Assembly (NCBI GenBank): GCA_903858915.1
Contig: CAIOKL010000285.1
Span: 1-14,175 of the forward strand
DNA: 14,175 nucleotides
Origin: an uncultured Alphaproteobacteria bacterium
GTDB taxonomy: Bacteria > Pseudomonadota > Alphaproteobacteria > Rickettsiales > UBA1997
Reading direction: 5' to 3'
Shown here: positions 1 to 7,006 of the stretch, one piece after another
Position numbering within the stretch: the stretch's first letter is position 1
Layout of the letters: the number at the start of each line of letters is the position of its first letter
Made by a program: the position numbers and the translations under genes
The notes under the pieces: model-generated
What the model saw: only the letters and a program-made list of their open reading frames with translations
Database searches by the model: none
Told to the model about the DNA's origin: nothing

Positions 1-29
1 AAAAACCTCTAATCCAGATTCTTCAACGA

Positions 30-157
30 AATCCTCTAAGAATTTTAAGATGATTATGAGGCGGGCGAGGGACGAAAAGCGAAAATGTATTTCAAATACA
101 TTGAGCTTTGAGGGTTCGATGACCAACGAAATAAGCGCTTAAAATTCGACGAGGATT
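30..157. repeat. 128-nt quasi-palindromic element abutting tRNA-Gln
   Basis: The outer arms at 30-49 and 138-157 match in inverted orientation at 17 of 20 positions (AATCCTC, three mismatches, GAATTTTAAG). The centre is a perfect 9-bp inverted repeat, AATGTATTT (84-92) and AAATACATT (94-102), separated by one base. Both pairs share a centre near position 93, so the whole stretch could fold as one long imperfect hairpin, with weaker pairing in 50-83 and 103-137. No ORF explains it. Size and symmetry resemble the Rickettsia palindromic elements (RPE), but assignment to a known RPE family is inference. The right arm ends on the encoded terminal A of the tRNA CCA. It may also serve as the transcript end of that tRNA. 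Confidence 0.7.
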
Positions 158-231
158 GGTTGGGGCGGCAGGATTCGAACCTACGGGTGGCGGTATCAAA
201 AACCGCTGCCTTACCACTTGGCTACGCCCCA
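157..231 (-). tRNA. tRNA-Gln (anticodon UUG)
   Basis: Read on the minus strand, a full cloverleaf is visible. The acceptor stem TGGGGCG (231-225) pairs with CGCCCCA (167-161). The D stem is GCC/GGC and the anticodon stem GCGGT/ACCGC. The loop TTTTGAT puts TTG at the anticodon (199-197). The T stem GTAGG/CCTGC has one G-U pair and the loop TTCGAAT. The discriminator is A (160), and CCA appears to be encoded at 159-157. The weak T1-A72 pair and the UUG anticodon fit glutamine identity. The gene stands alone behind its own promoter and its last base touches a long palindromic element. Confidence 0.96.
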
Positions 232-275
232 AAAATTGTATTTTTTGCTAAAAATCGAAAAAAAACGAGTCGCTA

Positions 276-304
276 TTTATAAAATTTTTTAAATTTCAAG
301 TCAA
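276..304 (-). promoter_or_regulatory. Sigma-70-type promoter of tRNA-Gln
   Basis: On the minus strand there is TTGACT (304-299), a 17-nt spacer, and TATAAA (281-276). This is five of six matches at both boxes with ideal spacing. A start about seven bases downstream would leave a leader of some 35-40 nt before the mature tRNA 5' end at 231, consistent with RNase P processing. It is the best promoter-like sequence in the window. Confidence 0.75.
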
Positions 305-382
305 GTAAGAATGTGATTTATTGATTTAAAGTCGCGCGGGTCGCGGGTGCAATTTAATTTTAAATTAAAAATAAAAGTTGAT

Positions 383-1138
383 TTATTTTAATCCGCAAAC
401 TGCGCAATGAGGATTTTTATTTAAAATAGTTTTACGAAAATCATTTTTCAAAAAATCAAAAATTAAAATTTTGCCAGAAATATCTTCGCCGATTTTTAAA
501 ATTTCTTTAATTGCGTAGGTCGCTTGCATAGCCCCTAAAGTCCCAGCTACCGCACCTAAAATGCCTTTTTCACTTAATGGTAATTCAAATTTTTCATCAA
601 CAATATTTGGATTAAAACACGCATAACAAGGCTGATTATTTTCGTAAGCTTTAAAAACACTTAATTGCCCTTGAAAGCCTTTAACGGCGCCGAAAATTAA
701 AGGTTTTTTTTGTTCAAAACACACTTGATTCACGATGAAGCGCGTGGGAAAATTGTCGGTGGCGTCGATAATAATTTCGTAATCTTTAACGAGTTGAGTT
801 AAGTTTTCATGATTGGCGCGAATCGGGTAAGTTTTGAGATTTAAATCGGGATTTAATTTGCGTAATTTTTCTTCGGCGCTATGGACTTTGTGGATATTTA
901 ATTTGCTAAAATCATGAATTATTTGTCGTTGTAAATTTGACAATTCAACTTTATCATTATCAATAATTCCCAGATAACCAACGCCTGCGCAAACTAGATA
1001 TTGTAGGAGAGAAGAGCCTAGTCCGCCAGCGCCGATGACTAAAATTTTGCTTTGTAATAATCTTTGTTGCCCCATTTCGCCAATTTCATTAACCAAAATA
1101 TTGCGCGAATAAAGTTCGAGTTGTTGATGATTGAGCAT
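383..1138 (-). CDS. ThiF/MoeB/HesA-family E1-like adenylyltransferase
   Basis: This 251-residue protein has the layout of bacterial E1-like enzymes, which adenylate the C-terminal glycine of ThiS or MoaD-type sulfur carriers for thiamine or molybdopterin synthesis. Visible are the nucleotide-binding GAGGLG (36-41), the arginine motif NLQRQ (68-72), DATDN (125-129) with the Mg/ATP aspartate, and two zinc CxxC pairs (Cys171/174 and Cys245/248). Length is normal for the family. The family usually has a Cys in a C-x-E-A-G motif just after the first zinc pair. Here the equivalent stretch is LSEKG with Leu188, so the thiolation or acyl-disulfide Cys of ThiF-like members is missing. The start lies one base after the photolyase stop, suggesting translational coupling. 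No carrier-protein gene is nearby, so MoeB, ThiF and HesA roles cannot be told apart. Confidence 0.88.
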   Translation of the reverse strand: MLNHQQLELYSRNILVNEIGEMGQQRLLQSKILVIGAGGLGSSLLQYLVCAGVGYLGIIDNDKVELSNLQRQIIHDFSKLNIHKVHSAEEKLRKLNPDLNLKTYPIRANHENLTQLVKDYEIIIDATDNFPTRFIVNQVCFEQKKPLIFGAVKGFQGQLSVFKAYENNQPCYACFNPNIVDEKFELPLSEKGILGAVAGTLGAMQATYAIKEILKIGEDISGKILIFDFLKNDFRKTILNKNPHCAVCGLK

Positions 1139-1139
1139 A

Positions 1140-2725
1140 TTAAATTTTTATTTCATTAAAAAATTCTTGCGCCGATTTTTTTATGGCTAAAATTTCTTCT
1201 GGCGACTTGCGCTTAAGGTTAGCGTAAGGATAAAAAAGTCGTGCGTTATTTTTAAGTAATTTTTCATTTTTAATTAAAAAATTCCAATATAAAAAATTAA
1301 ATGGACAAGCATTTTTAACAAGTGAATTTTCATTGGTGGCTTTTTTTACATCATAATAACAATTTTTACAAAAATTTGACATTTTGTTAATATAATTTCC
1401 ACTAGAGCAATAAGGCTTCGAGGCGACAATTCCGCCATCGGCATAAATTGCCATTCCGCGCGTATTGGGCATTTCAACCCACTCAAAAGCGTCGGCGTAA
1501 ACTCCTAAATACCATTCATCAATTGCGTCGGGATTAATTTCGGCGAGCAAAGCAAAATTGCCGGTGATCATCAGTCTTTGAATATGATGGCTGTAGGCGT
1601 TTTGTCGAGTTTGCTGAACGGCAATTTTTAAACAATTCATTTTCGTTTTATTTTCGTCCCAATAAAAATCGGGTAATTTTCGTTGATGATCGAAATAATT
1701 TAAATCACGATATTTTGGCATAAAAAACCAATAAATACCGCGAATATATTCGCGCCAGCCAATGATTTGGCGGATAAATCCTTCGGCGCTCGCCAAGTCG
1801 CAATTGCCTTTAAAATATTCTTCCTCAACTTTTTTTGCGCAAGTTAAAACATCGAGCAAGCCAATATTTATATATGCCGAGATGATGCTATGAAAACCAA
1901 AATCAACATCTTGACGCATCGCATCTTGATAATTTCCAAAATTTTTTAACCGATTTTTAATAAAATCTTCAAAATGCAAATTGGCTTCGAAAGCGCTTGT
2001 GGCATAGTTAAAATTGTCAGTGTCGCCAAAATTATTTGGAAATTTTTTCTTAACCATTTCAATAACTTCCAAAGTAATTTTTGAAGTTTTTAGTTTTAAA
2101 ATTTTTGGTGGAATAATTTCGGCGGGCATAGTTTGGCGATTTTCTTTGTCGTAATTCCACTTGCCTCCGACGGGCTTTAATTCTGGTGCGGACGATGATT
2201 TTGCTTTTGGTTTCTTTGGCAATTCTTCCATCAAAATTTTAGTTTTTTTGCGTATTTGATGATAAAAATTTTCGAGCAATAAAGTTTTTTTATCTTTAGC
2301 GAACTCAGCAAATTCATGGTGTGAGCAAATAAAGCGCTCATCATTACGAATTTCTAAAACCACATTATTTTTTTCTTGAAAATCGTTGAAAAGCTTCAAA
2401 ACGCGGTATTCCGAGGGTTCGGTTAAAATTATTTTTTGTGGTTTTAATTGTTGATAAAATTTTAAAAGTTCGCCATCAAAACTGCCTCGATTATTTTCGT
2501 CTTCGAGCTGGGTATAAAAAATTTTATAACCATTTTCTTGCAAATAATTTTTAAAATTTCGCATTGCCGAAAAAATTAAAACCAATTTTTTTGATGATGC
2601 GGAGCGTATTTTGCTTCGTCCCAAACCTCTGCCATCAATATTGCATCGAGGTTTTTGTCAAAATCTTGAAGCGAAGAAATATTTGCAGAAAGTTGATCGC
2701 CTAAAATAAAAATTAAATTGCGCAT
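1140..2725 (-). pseudogene. FeS-type bacterial cryptochrome/photolyase (PhrB-like), frameshifted
   Basis: The gene begins at ATG 2725-2723 (MRNLIFILGDQLS), the typical N-terminus of this family, which includes FAD-dependent (6-4) photolyases such as Agrobacterium PhrB. That frame stops after H-H-Q-K-N-W-F. The homology resumes one frame away (K-L-V-L-I-F-S-A-M-R) and runs intact to the stop at 1140. Joining the frames gives about 528 residues, close to family length. The downstream part keeps the FAD-domain motifs HHIQRLMITGNFALL and EWVEMPNTRGM. Four cysteines (MNC; FCKNC; NACPFN) have the C-x87-C-x2-C spacing I recall for the PhrB 4Fe-4S ligands; the last interval is x17, not x12. Everything apart from one base in an A7 run is preserved, so it may be a very recent pseudogene, a slippage-decoded gene or a sequencing error. 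The apparent ATG at 2624 lies in a non-homologous leader and is not the true start. Confidence 0.88.
2586..2592 (-). other. A7 homopolymer frameshift site in the photolyase gene
   Basis: On the coding strand the sequence is CAT CAT CAA AAA AAT TGG. One extra A, or a -1 ribosomal slip on A_AAA_AAT (the X_XXY_YYZ form), restores the frame into H-H-Q-K-K-L-V-L-I-F, which is the family sequence. The run of seven A is directly visible. Whether it is slippage-prone in the cell is inference. Confidence 0.85.
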
Positions 2726-2767
2726 ATTTTTTAGAAAGTTAAAAATGAACCAAAAACTCATCAATTT

Positions 2768-3694
2768 ATGATTAAACTTCTACAAAAAAATTGCAAATTT
2801 TTAATCTCGGGAGCGACGGGATTTATTGGATCAAAATTATGCCAAGAGCTATTGTCCGACGGGCATCGAATCGTGGCGCTTACTCGTCAAAAAAACAAAA
2901 TTTCGACGCATGAAAATTTAAAATATATTAATGATTTAAATGAAGAAAATTTTGATTACGACATTGTGATAAATCTAGCGGGAGCGCCGATTTCGGTCTA
3001 TTGGACGCAAAAAAATCAACAAAAAATTCGCGAAAGTCGTCTTAATATCACGCAACAAATTGTTGAAAAAATTATGAATAGCGAAACTCCGCCAAAGCTT
3101 TTTATTAGCGGTTCGGCGATTGGATTTTACGGAACTTCAAGCTCAATAATTTTTAGTGAAAATTCGCAACCAACTAACCAAAATTTATTTTCCCAACAAA
3201 TTTGTCGTGATTGGGAGCGCGAAGCTCTCAAGGTGCAAAATAAAACTCGCGTGGTTTTGCTTCGAACCGGCGTAGTTGTAGGTGAGGGCGGGGGCATTAT
3301 AAAAAAACTTACTGCGCCTTTTAAATTGGGACTCGGCGGTAAAATTGGCGATGGAAAACAAATTATGAGCTGGATTCATTTGCAAGATGTAATGGGAATT
3401 TTAAATTTAATCATGAATAATTTTTCAATCGTTGGAGCCATAAATTTAGTAGCTCCGAACGCATGTTCAAATTATGAATTTTCTCAAAAATTAGCCAAAA
3501 AATTCTCGCGTCCATTTTTATTTCATATGCCAAAAATAATCGCCAAAAATCTTTTTGGAAAAATGGGCGAAGAACTTGTGCTTTCTTCGCAAAAAATCGC
3601 GCCACACAAAGCGATTGAAAATGGTTACGATTTTAAATATGCGCATATCGAAGAAGCGATTGATGCGCTTTTTACAAGCGAAAATGCTTTGTAG
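2768..3694 (+). CDS. TIGR01777-family NAD(P)-dependent epimerase-like protein (YfcH/SDR39U1)
   Basis: This 308-residue atypical short-chain dehydrogenase/reductase is of normal family length. The Rossmann motif GATGFIG is at 15-21, followed by the family signatures INLAGAPI (68-75), KIRESR (86-91), SGSAIGFYG (114-122) and LRTGVVVG (165-172). The substrate-side stretch G-D-G-K-Q-I-M-S-W-I-H is near 194-204. The C-terminal DUF1731 region (about 249-297) contains RPFLFHMP and the LVLSSQK motif. The substrate is unknown for the family. It is divergently transcribed from the photolyase gene with only 42 bp between the two starts, so the promoters must overlap or lie in coding sequence. In other bacteria members often sit near photolyase genes (from memory), which would fit a shared flavin or light-related context, but that is inference. 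Confidence 0.9.
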   Translation: MIKLLQKNCKFLISGATGFIGSKLCQELLSDGHRIVALTRQKNKISTHENLKYINDLNEENFDYDIVINLAGAPISVYWTQKNQQKIRESRLNITQQIVEKIMNSETPPKLFISGSAIGFYGTSSSIIFSENSQPTNQNLFSQQICRDWEREALKVQNKTRVVLLRTGVVVGEGGGIIKKLTAPFKLGLGGKIGDGKQIMSWIHLQDVMGILNLIMNNFSIVGAINLVAPNACSNYEFSQKLAKKFSRPFLFHMPKIIAKNLFGKMGEELVLSSQKIAPHKAIENGYDFKYAHIEEAIDALFTSENAL

Positions 3695-3793
3695 AAAAAT
3701 TAAAATTTAGCGCAAAATATTCTTGAACTTATCGAGTATTTCTTTATTTTGTTGATGTTTATTATTGAAAACCAACAATTAATTTTATCAAAA

Positions 3794-4159
3794 ATGTATA
3801 AAATAATAATTTTTTTAGTGATTTTTTTGGCGAGCAGAAATTCATTTGCTGATTTTGTTCACCCCATGAATTTCGATGAAAAAACTCAAAAAAATGAAGT
3901 TTTGGAATATATAAAAGACCGCGTTAAGAAAGACTATTGTAGCGGTTCCATCGATATGTGCAATCACTCAACTTTAAGAATGATGGAGCAACAAAATCTC
4001 GATTCTTTTAAAAAACTTACGCAAGCTCAAGATAAAAAAATTATGGATAAAGTGATTGAAGATTATTGCTCGGGAACCCTTGATATGTGCAGTTATTCGA
4101 CGATTCTTATGATGTATGAACAAAATTTTAAGGCTAGCAAAAAAGAATTAGAGTGGTAA
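3794..4159 (+). CDS. Small predicted periplasmic protein with duplicated C-x6-C motif, unknown function
   Basis: I do not recognise this gene. The best start is ATG 3794, giving 121 residues and a textbook signal peptide: a hydrophobic core IIIFLVIFLA (4-13) with likely cleavage after SFA (17-19). An in-frame ATG at 3749 would add 15 residues ahead of the signal and is unlikely. The mature part is hydrophilic and contains two related units. The first is DYCSGSIDMCNHST (47-60) followed by MMEQQN. The second is DYCSGTLDMCSYST (90-103) followed by MMYEQN. Each carries a C-x6-C pair (Cys49/56 and Cys92/99). Four cysteines in an exported protein suggest disulphides or metal/cofactor binding, which is inference. 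It lies 99 nt after the epimerase gene on the same strand. Confidence 0.75.
   Translation: MYKIIIFLVIFLASRNSFADFVHPMNFDEKTQKNEVLEYIKDRVKKDYCSGSIDMCNHSTLRMMEQQNLDSFKKLTQAQDKKIMDKVIEDYCSGTLDMCSYSTILMMYEQNFKASKKELEW
3929..4129 (+). repeat. Two-unit internal protein repeat, 43 residues apart
   Basis: Residues 46-69 and 89-112 of the predicted periplasmic protein align without gaps. They share DYCSG, DMC, ST, MM and QN, with conservative changes between (S/T, I/L, N/S, H/Y, L/I). The DNA of the two units has diverged while the motif residues have not, which points to selection on the motif. Confidence 0.8.
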
Positions 4160-4259
4160 AAAATTTCGAAATTTCATCGAGATAAATTCGGTTTTAAAGG
4201 GCTTGATTCGAGGCGAATGAGTAGGGATAATTGCGATATCTATTTTTTAATTCTCGTTC

Positions 4260-5648
4260 TCAATTGCGCCATTTAAAATCAATTAATTCTCCTAATTTTT
4301 TTAGAATTGTGACTTGACTCGGAAAGCAAGTCGGAGATTCTTTTTTCACTCTCTTTTGATAAATTTTATCGAGTTCATTAAAAATTTTTCGTTGACCTTC
4401 AAATTGTTTTAAATTCTCTTCGTGATTTTCTCTAGATTCATGCAAAGACTGCGCCGGTTGATTGTCGAAAGCCAATTCGGCGCTAACCGATATTACCAGA
4501 TTTTCTCGAGAGCCTTCGCTAATTTCAAGTCTTCTGCCCACTTGTTGCGCGATTTCTGGTTGTTGATAATTTTCTCTGGATTCAAGTAAAGATTGAGTTG
4601 GTTGATTGTCAAAAGCTAAGCTGGCAGTTGCTTTGACAATGAGATTTTTCTTGGTTTCTTGCAAAACTTTGAGATCAATTTTTTTGGCAATTATCGAAAT
4701 CATTTCGATATCACCATTCTTGATTGTATAATCAAACAAATTTTTTTGATTATGGTCTTTTTCTAACAATATTTCCGGCGATAAATTGTCAAAAAATTTT
4801 TTTATTTCTTGTTGATCTCCAATCAATTTGATTAGCTCTAGTCGGTCTTCCACGGCAATTTGTCGATAAATATGTGGATCATTAAATCTTCTTTGAATTT
4901 GCTGGCTTTTTTCGGCGGAAGAGATGCTTGTAAAATCTTCCAAATCCAATAATTCTTTTTCAAAAAATTTAATATAATCGGGAGCTTCGTAAAAATATAA
5001 ATAATGTTGAGGATTTAGTCCGGCTAGGTCGGGAATTTCCATCATTTCGGGGAATTCCTTTAATAATAATTTAGCAACTTTTTTTCTATTTTCTAATTCA
5101 TTTTCTTGAGCAATTTTCGATTGCATTTTTGCGCTACTAATTCTTTCGGGATAAGGCGAAAGCATATTTGGCGAATTTGCCAAATGTAAATTATTTTTAT
5201 TGCCAATTACTGCGCTCGGCAGGTATTTATTTCTTGAATTATCGAATAATTTTTCCAAAAATTCATAAGATCTATGGCAAATCGCATGATGAATTGGGCT
5301 AAAGCCGTTAGAGTCAATAAAGTCGTTGGATTTTTTTGGATGAGCTTGGGTTAAAGACAAAATATGGCGAAAAGCTTGGTAATTATTGGTAATGGCGCAA
5401 TAATCAAAATAATTTAAATATTGCTCGTTTTTCAAAATCAAATATTCAAAAATTTCCTTTTTAATATCGGCTTCGGATAGAAGCTCTCTAAGGGGTTGAA
5501 GTTTTTTTTGAACGGGATTTATTTCCTTATGTTTTTGCAAAACATAATCGTGCAAAAGTTCGTCAATTTTATCAAATTTTTTTTCATTAATGGCTGTTAA
5601 TAAAAAATCTTGAAGAGGACTTTCGTGAATATATATGACGCTTTGCAT
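4260..5648 (-). CDS. Ankyrin-repeat-like protein with C-terminal duplication
   Basis: This 462-residue predicted soluble protein has no signal peptide or membrane segment. The clearest ankyrin-like unit is at about 108-136 (D-S-N-G-F-S-P-I-H-H-A-I followed by a helix pair). More degenerate ankyrin-like helices occur at about 79-102, 188-232 (P-D-L-A-G-L-N-P-Q-H-Y) and 295-330. The C-terminal third contains a duplicated segment, 336-360 and 384-408, sharing AFDNQP, QSL and ESREN. A third SREN occurs at 380-383. The tail (409-462) is charged and ends in FKWRN. Ankyrin proteins mediate protein-protein contacts and are common effectors in host-associated alphaproteobacteria. An effector role here is only inference. 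It converges with the gene ending at 4159 and is separated from secF by a perfect 11-bp inverted repeat. Confidence 0.7.
   Translation of the reverse strand: MQSVIYIHESPLQDFLLTAINEKKFDKIDELLHDYVLQKHKEINPVQKKLQPLRELLSEADIKKEIFEYLILKNEQYLNYFDYCAITNNYQAFRHILSLTQAHPKKSNDFIDSNGFSPIHHAICHRSYEFLEKLFDNSRNKYLPSAVIGNKNNLHLANSPNMLSPYPERISSAKMQSKIAQENELENRKKVAKLLLKEFPEMMEIPDLAGLNPQHYLYFYEAPDYIKFFEKELLDLEDFTSISSAEKSQQIQRRFNDPHIYRQIAVEDRLELIKLIGDQQEIKKFFDNLSPEILLEKDHNQKNLFDYTIKNGDIEMISIIAKKIDLKVLQETKKNLIVKATASLAFDNQPTQSLLESRENYQQPEIAQQVGRRLEISEGSRENLVISVSAELAFDNQPAQSLHESRENHEENLKQFEGQRKIFNELDKIYQKRVKKESPTCFPSQVTILKKLGELIDFKWRN
4425..4643 (-). repeat. Direct duplication (period 144 bp, 48 codons) inside the ankyrin-like gene
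   Basis: The copies at 4569-4643 and 4425-4499 encode related 25-residue segments (A-F-D-N-Q-P-T/A-Q-S-L-L/H-E-S-R-E-N). Similarity is also visible in the DNA, for example ggttgattgtc in both copies. The offset is exactly 144 bp, so the reading frame is kept. This suggests a fairly recent in-frame tandem duplication. Confidence 0.8.
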
Positions 5649-5654
5649 AAGATA

Positions 5655-5685
5655 GTTTAAATTATTTTGTTAGCATAATTTAAAC
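5655..5685. repeat. Perfect 11-bp inverted repeat between secF and the ankyrin-like gene
   Basis: GTTTAAATTAT (5655-5665) is followed by a 9-nt loop and ATAATTTAAAC (5675-5685). It lies after the secF stop and ends 7 bp before the start codon of the next minus-strand gene. There is no T-run after it on the minus strand, so a classical intrinsic terminator is not supported. An operator or an mRNA-end or 5'-leader hairpin is possible. Confidence 0.6.
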
Positions 5686-5706
5686 CAAGATAGCCTAGTC
5701 TCAAAA

Positions 5707-6636
5707 TTAGTTTTTGTTTTTTTTATCGCTAACGGGTTCATCTTTTTTTCGGGGATCGAAATAAAGTAAAATTGGCGCGGAAATATAAATTGAAGAATAA
5801 GTTCCAAGAGCAATGCCAAAGAAGGTGGCGACGCTAAAGCTAAATAAGGCTTCTCCTCCGAAAAAAATCAAGGCAAGTAATGAAATTAAGGTGGTGCTGG
5901 CGGTTAAAATTGTTCGGCTTAAAGTTGAGTTGGTGCTGGAATTTATGAGGATTATGAGATCCATTTTTTTATAGTTGCGTAAATTTTCGCGAATACGGTC
6001 ATAAATTACGACGGAGTCATTAATTGAATAACCAATGATGGTGAGAATTGAGGCGATTGAAGTTAAGTTGAATTCTAAACCGGTGATTGAAAAAAATCCG
6101 AGAGTAACGATGGCGTCGTGAAGTAAGGCAAAAATGCCACCAAGACCAAATTGCCAATCGAAGCGAATCCAAATATAAATCATTATGAAAATGAATGATA
6201 AAAATAAGGCAAGAAAGCCTTTAAAAATTAGCTCGGAACCAACTTGCGGACCAACGAAATCAATTTTACGATATTCAACTTTGGTAAAATTTTCTTCTAA
6301 AATATTTTGGATTTTTTTGATTAATTTATCTTGATCTTGAGAGGCTTTGGAAACGCGAATTTGAACATCATTTTCTCCCGATTCTTGAATATGAATATCG
6401 TCAATTTTATTGGATAAAACTTCGCGAATTTTTGAAATATCGGGATTTTCGTCAATGCGCACTTCGATTAAAACTCCGCCAGCGAAATCGATTCCGTAAT
6501 TGAGCCCCTTGGTGAAAACCAATATTAAAGAGCCAATCATGAATATAATTGAAAGTGCTAAAGCGATTTTATGAATTGACATAAAATCGACTTTGCAATT
6601 ATTGAGAGAAACCCTGATTTTGCTAATTATTGACAT
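5707..6636 (-). CDS. secF: Protein translocase subunit SecF
   Basis: This 309-residue inner-membrane protein forms the SecDF accessory complex that uses the proton gradient to drive late steps of Sec export. TM1 is at about 22-42, followed by the SecF signature GIDFAGG (48-54). A periplasmic domain occupies about 55-125. The motif FVGPQVGSEL (127-136) leads into five more membrane segments (about 138-158, 163-182, 192-212, 245-262 and 268-292). The segment IGYSINDSVVIYDR (201-214) holds the conserved D-S-V-V-I-Y-D-R motif. Length is normal. secD is not in the window, although secD and secF are usually adjacent. It follows rpsT by 42 nt on the same strand and the tail is charged (KKDEP...KKNKN). 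Confidence 0.96.
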   Translation of the reverse strand: MSIISKIRVSLNNCKVDFMSIHKIALALSIIFMIGSLILVFTKGLNYGIDFAGGVLIEVRIDENPDISKIREVLSNKIDDIHIQESGENDVQIRVSKASQDQDKLIKKIQNILEENFTKVEYRKIDFVGPQVGSELIFKGFLALFLSFIFIMIYIWIRFDWQFGLGGIFALLHDAIVTLGFFSITGLEFNLTSIASILTIIGYSINDSVVIYDRIRENLRNYKKMDLIILINSSTNSTLSRTILTASTTLISLLALIFFGGEALFSFSVATFFGIALGTYSSIYISAPILLYFDPRKKDEPVSDKKNKN

Positions 6637-6648
6637 GATTTTGTAGTG

Positions 6649-6668
6649 ATTAATTTGATAAAATTAAT
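6649..6668. repeat. 8-bp inverted repeat between rpsT and secF
   Basis: ATTAATTT (6649-6656), GATA, AAATTAAT (6661-6668) form a perfect AT-only hairpin in the 42-nt gap. There is no U-tract on the minus strand after it, so it is more likely a weak processing or attenuation hairpin than a terminator. Chance in AT-rich DNA cannot be excluded. Confidence 0.4.
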
Positions 6669-6678
6669 TTACCAAAAA

Positions 6679-6945
6679 CTATTTCTTGATTTTGCGAATA
6701 GCGCTTGAAAGCCTAGAAAGCTTACGAGAAGCGGTGTTAAGCTTCAAAACTTTTTTGGTTACACCGCGCATAATTTCTGGTTCAAGATTTTTAAAAGCTT
6801 CACGAGCTTTTGTTTCGTCGCCAACTTTGATTGCGCCATCAACTTTTTTAATAAAAGATCGGATGCGATTAATACGAGAAGTGTTGACAATGTTCTTTTT
6901 CTCGCTAGAGCGAAAAGCCTTCTTCGCTGATTTAGTATTAGCCAT
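6679..6945 (-). CDS. rpsT: 30S ribosomal protein S20
   Basis: This 88-residue basic protein has the S20 signature from its N-terminus (MANTKSAKKAFR), the middle helix R-I-N-R-I-R-S-F-I-K-K-V, and a lysine/arginine-rich end (SRKLSRLSSAIRKIKK). It binds 16S rRNA early in 30S assembly. Length matches the family. It lies 61 nt downstream of serS in the same direction and may also have its own promoter just ahead of the start codon. Confidence 0.97.
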   Translation of the reverse strand: MANTKSAKKAFRSSEKKNIVNTSRINRIRSFIKKVDGAIKVGDETKAREAFKNLEPEIMRGVTKKVLKLNTASRKLSRLSSAIRKIKK

Positions 6946-6955
6946 TTTTAAAAAA

Positions 6956-6985
6956 AAATTAAGTTAAAAATTTATAAGGTGTCAA
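6956..6985 (-). promoter_or_regulatory. Possible rpsT promoter giving a very short leader
   Basis: A perfect TTGACA (6985-6980, minus strand) is followed after 17-18 nt by TTAATT/TAATTT (6962-6956), a mediocre -10 box. Initiation would fall only a few bases before the ATG at 6945, giving an almost leaderless mRNA. The -35 is convincing by sequence; the -10 is weak in this AT-rich context. Confidence 0.4.
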
Positions 6986-7006
6986 AGGATAAAGCGGTTG
7001 TTGAAT

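Noticed and set aside
1140..2624. Photolyase starting at ATG 2624 as a complete 494-residue gene
   Set aside because: The first 11 residues are not family sequence, and the conserved N-terminus lies in another frame upstream (2725-2593). The true gene spans the frameshift.
3749..3793. Longer N-terminus of the exported protein from ATG 3749
   Set aside because: It would place 15 residues before an otherwise standard signal peptide. ATG 3794 gives the expected K-then-hydrophobic start.
4161..4174. Palindrome AAATTTCGAAATTT as a terminator between the convergent genes
   Set aside because: The palindrome is perfect but has no loop or T-run, and short AT palindromes are expected by chance here.
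6686..6967. 93-codon plus-strand ORF opposite rpsT
   Set aside because: It is fully antisense to a clear S20 gene and has no recognisable features.
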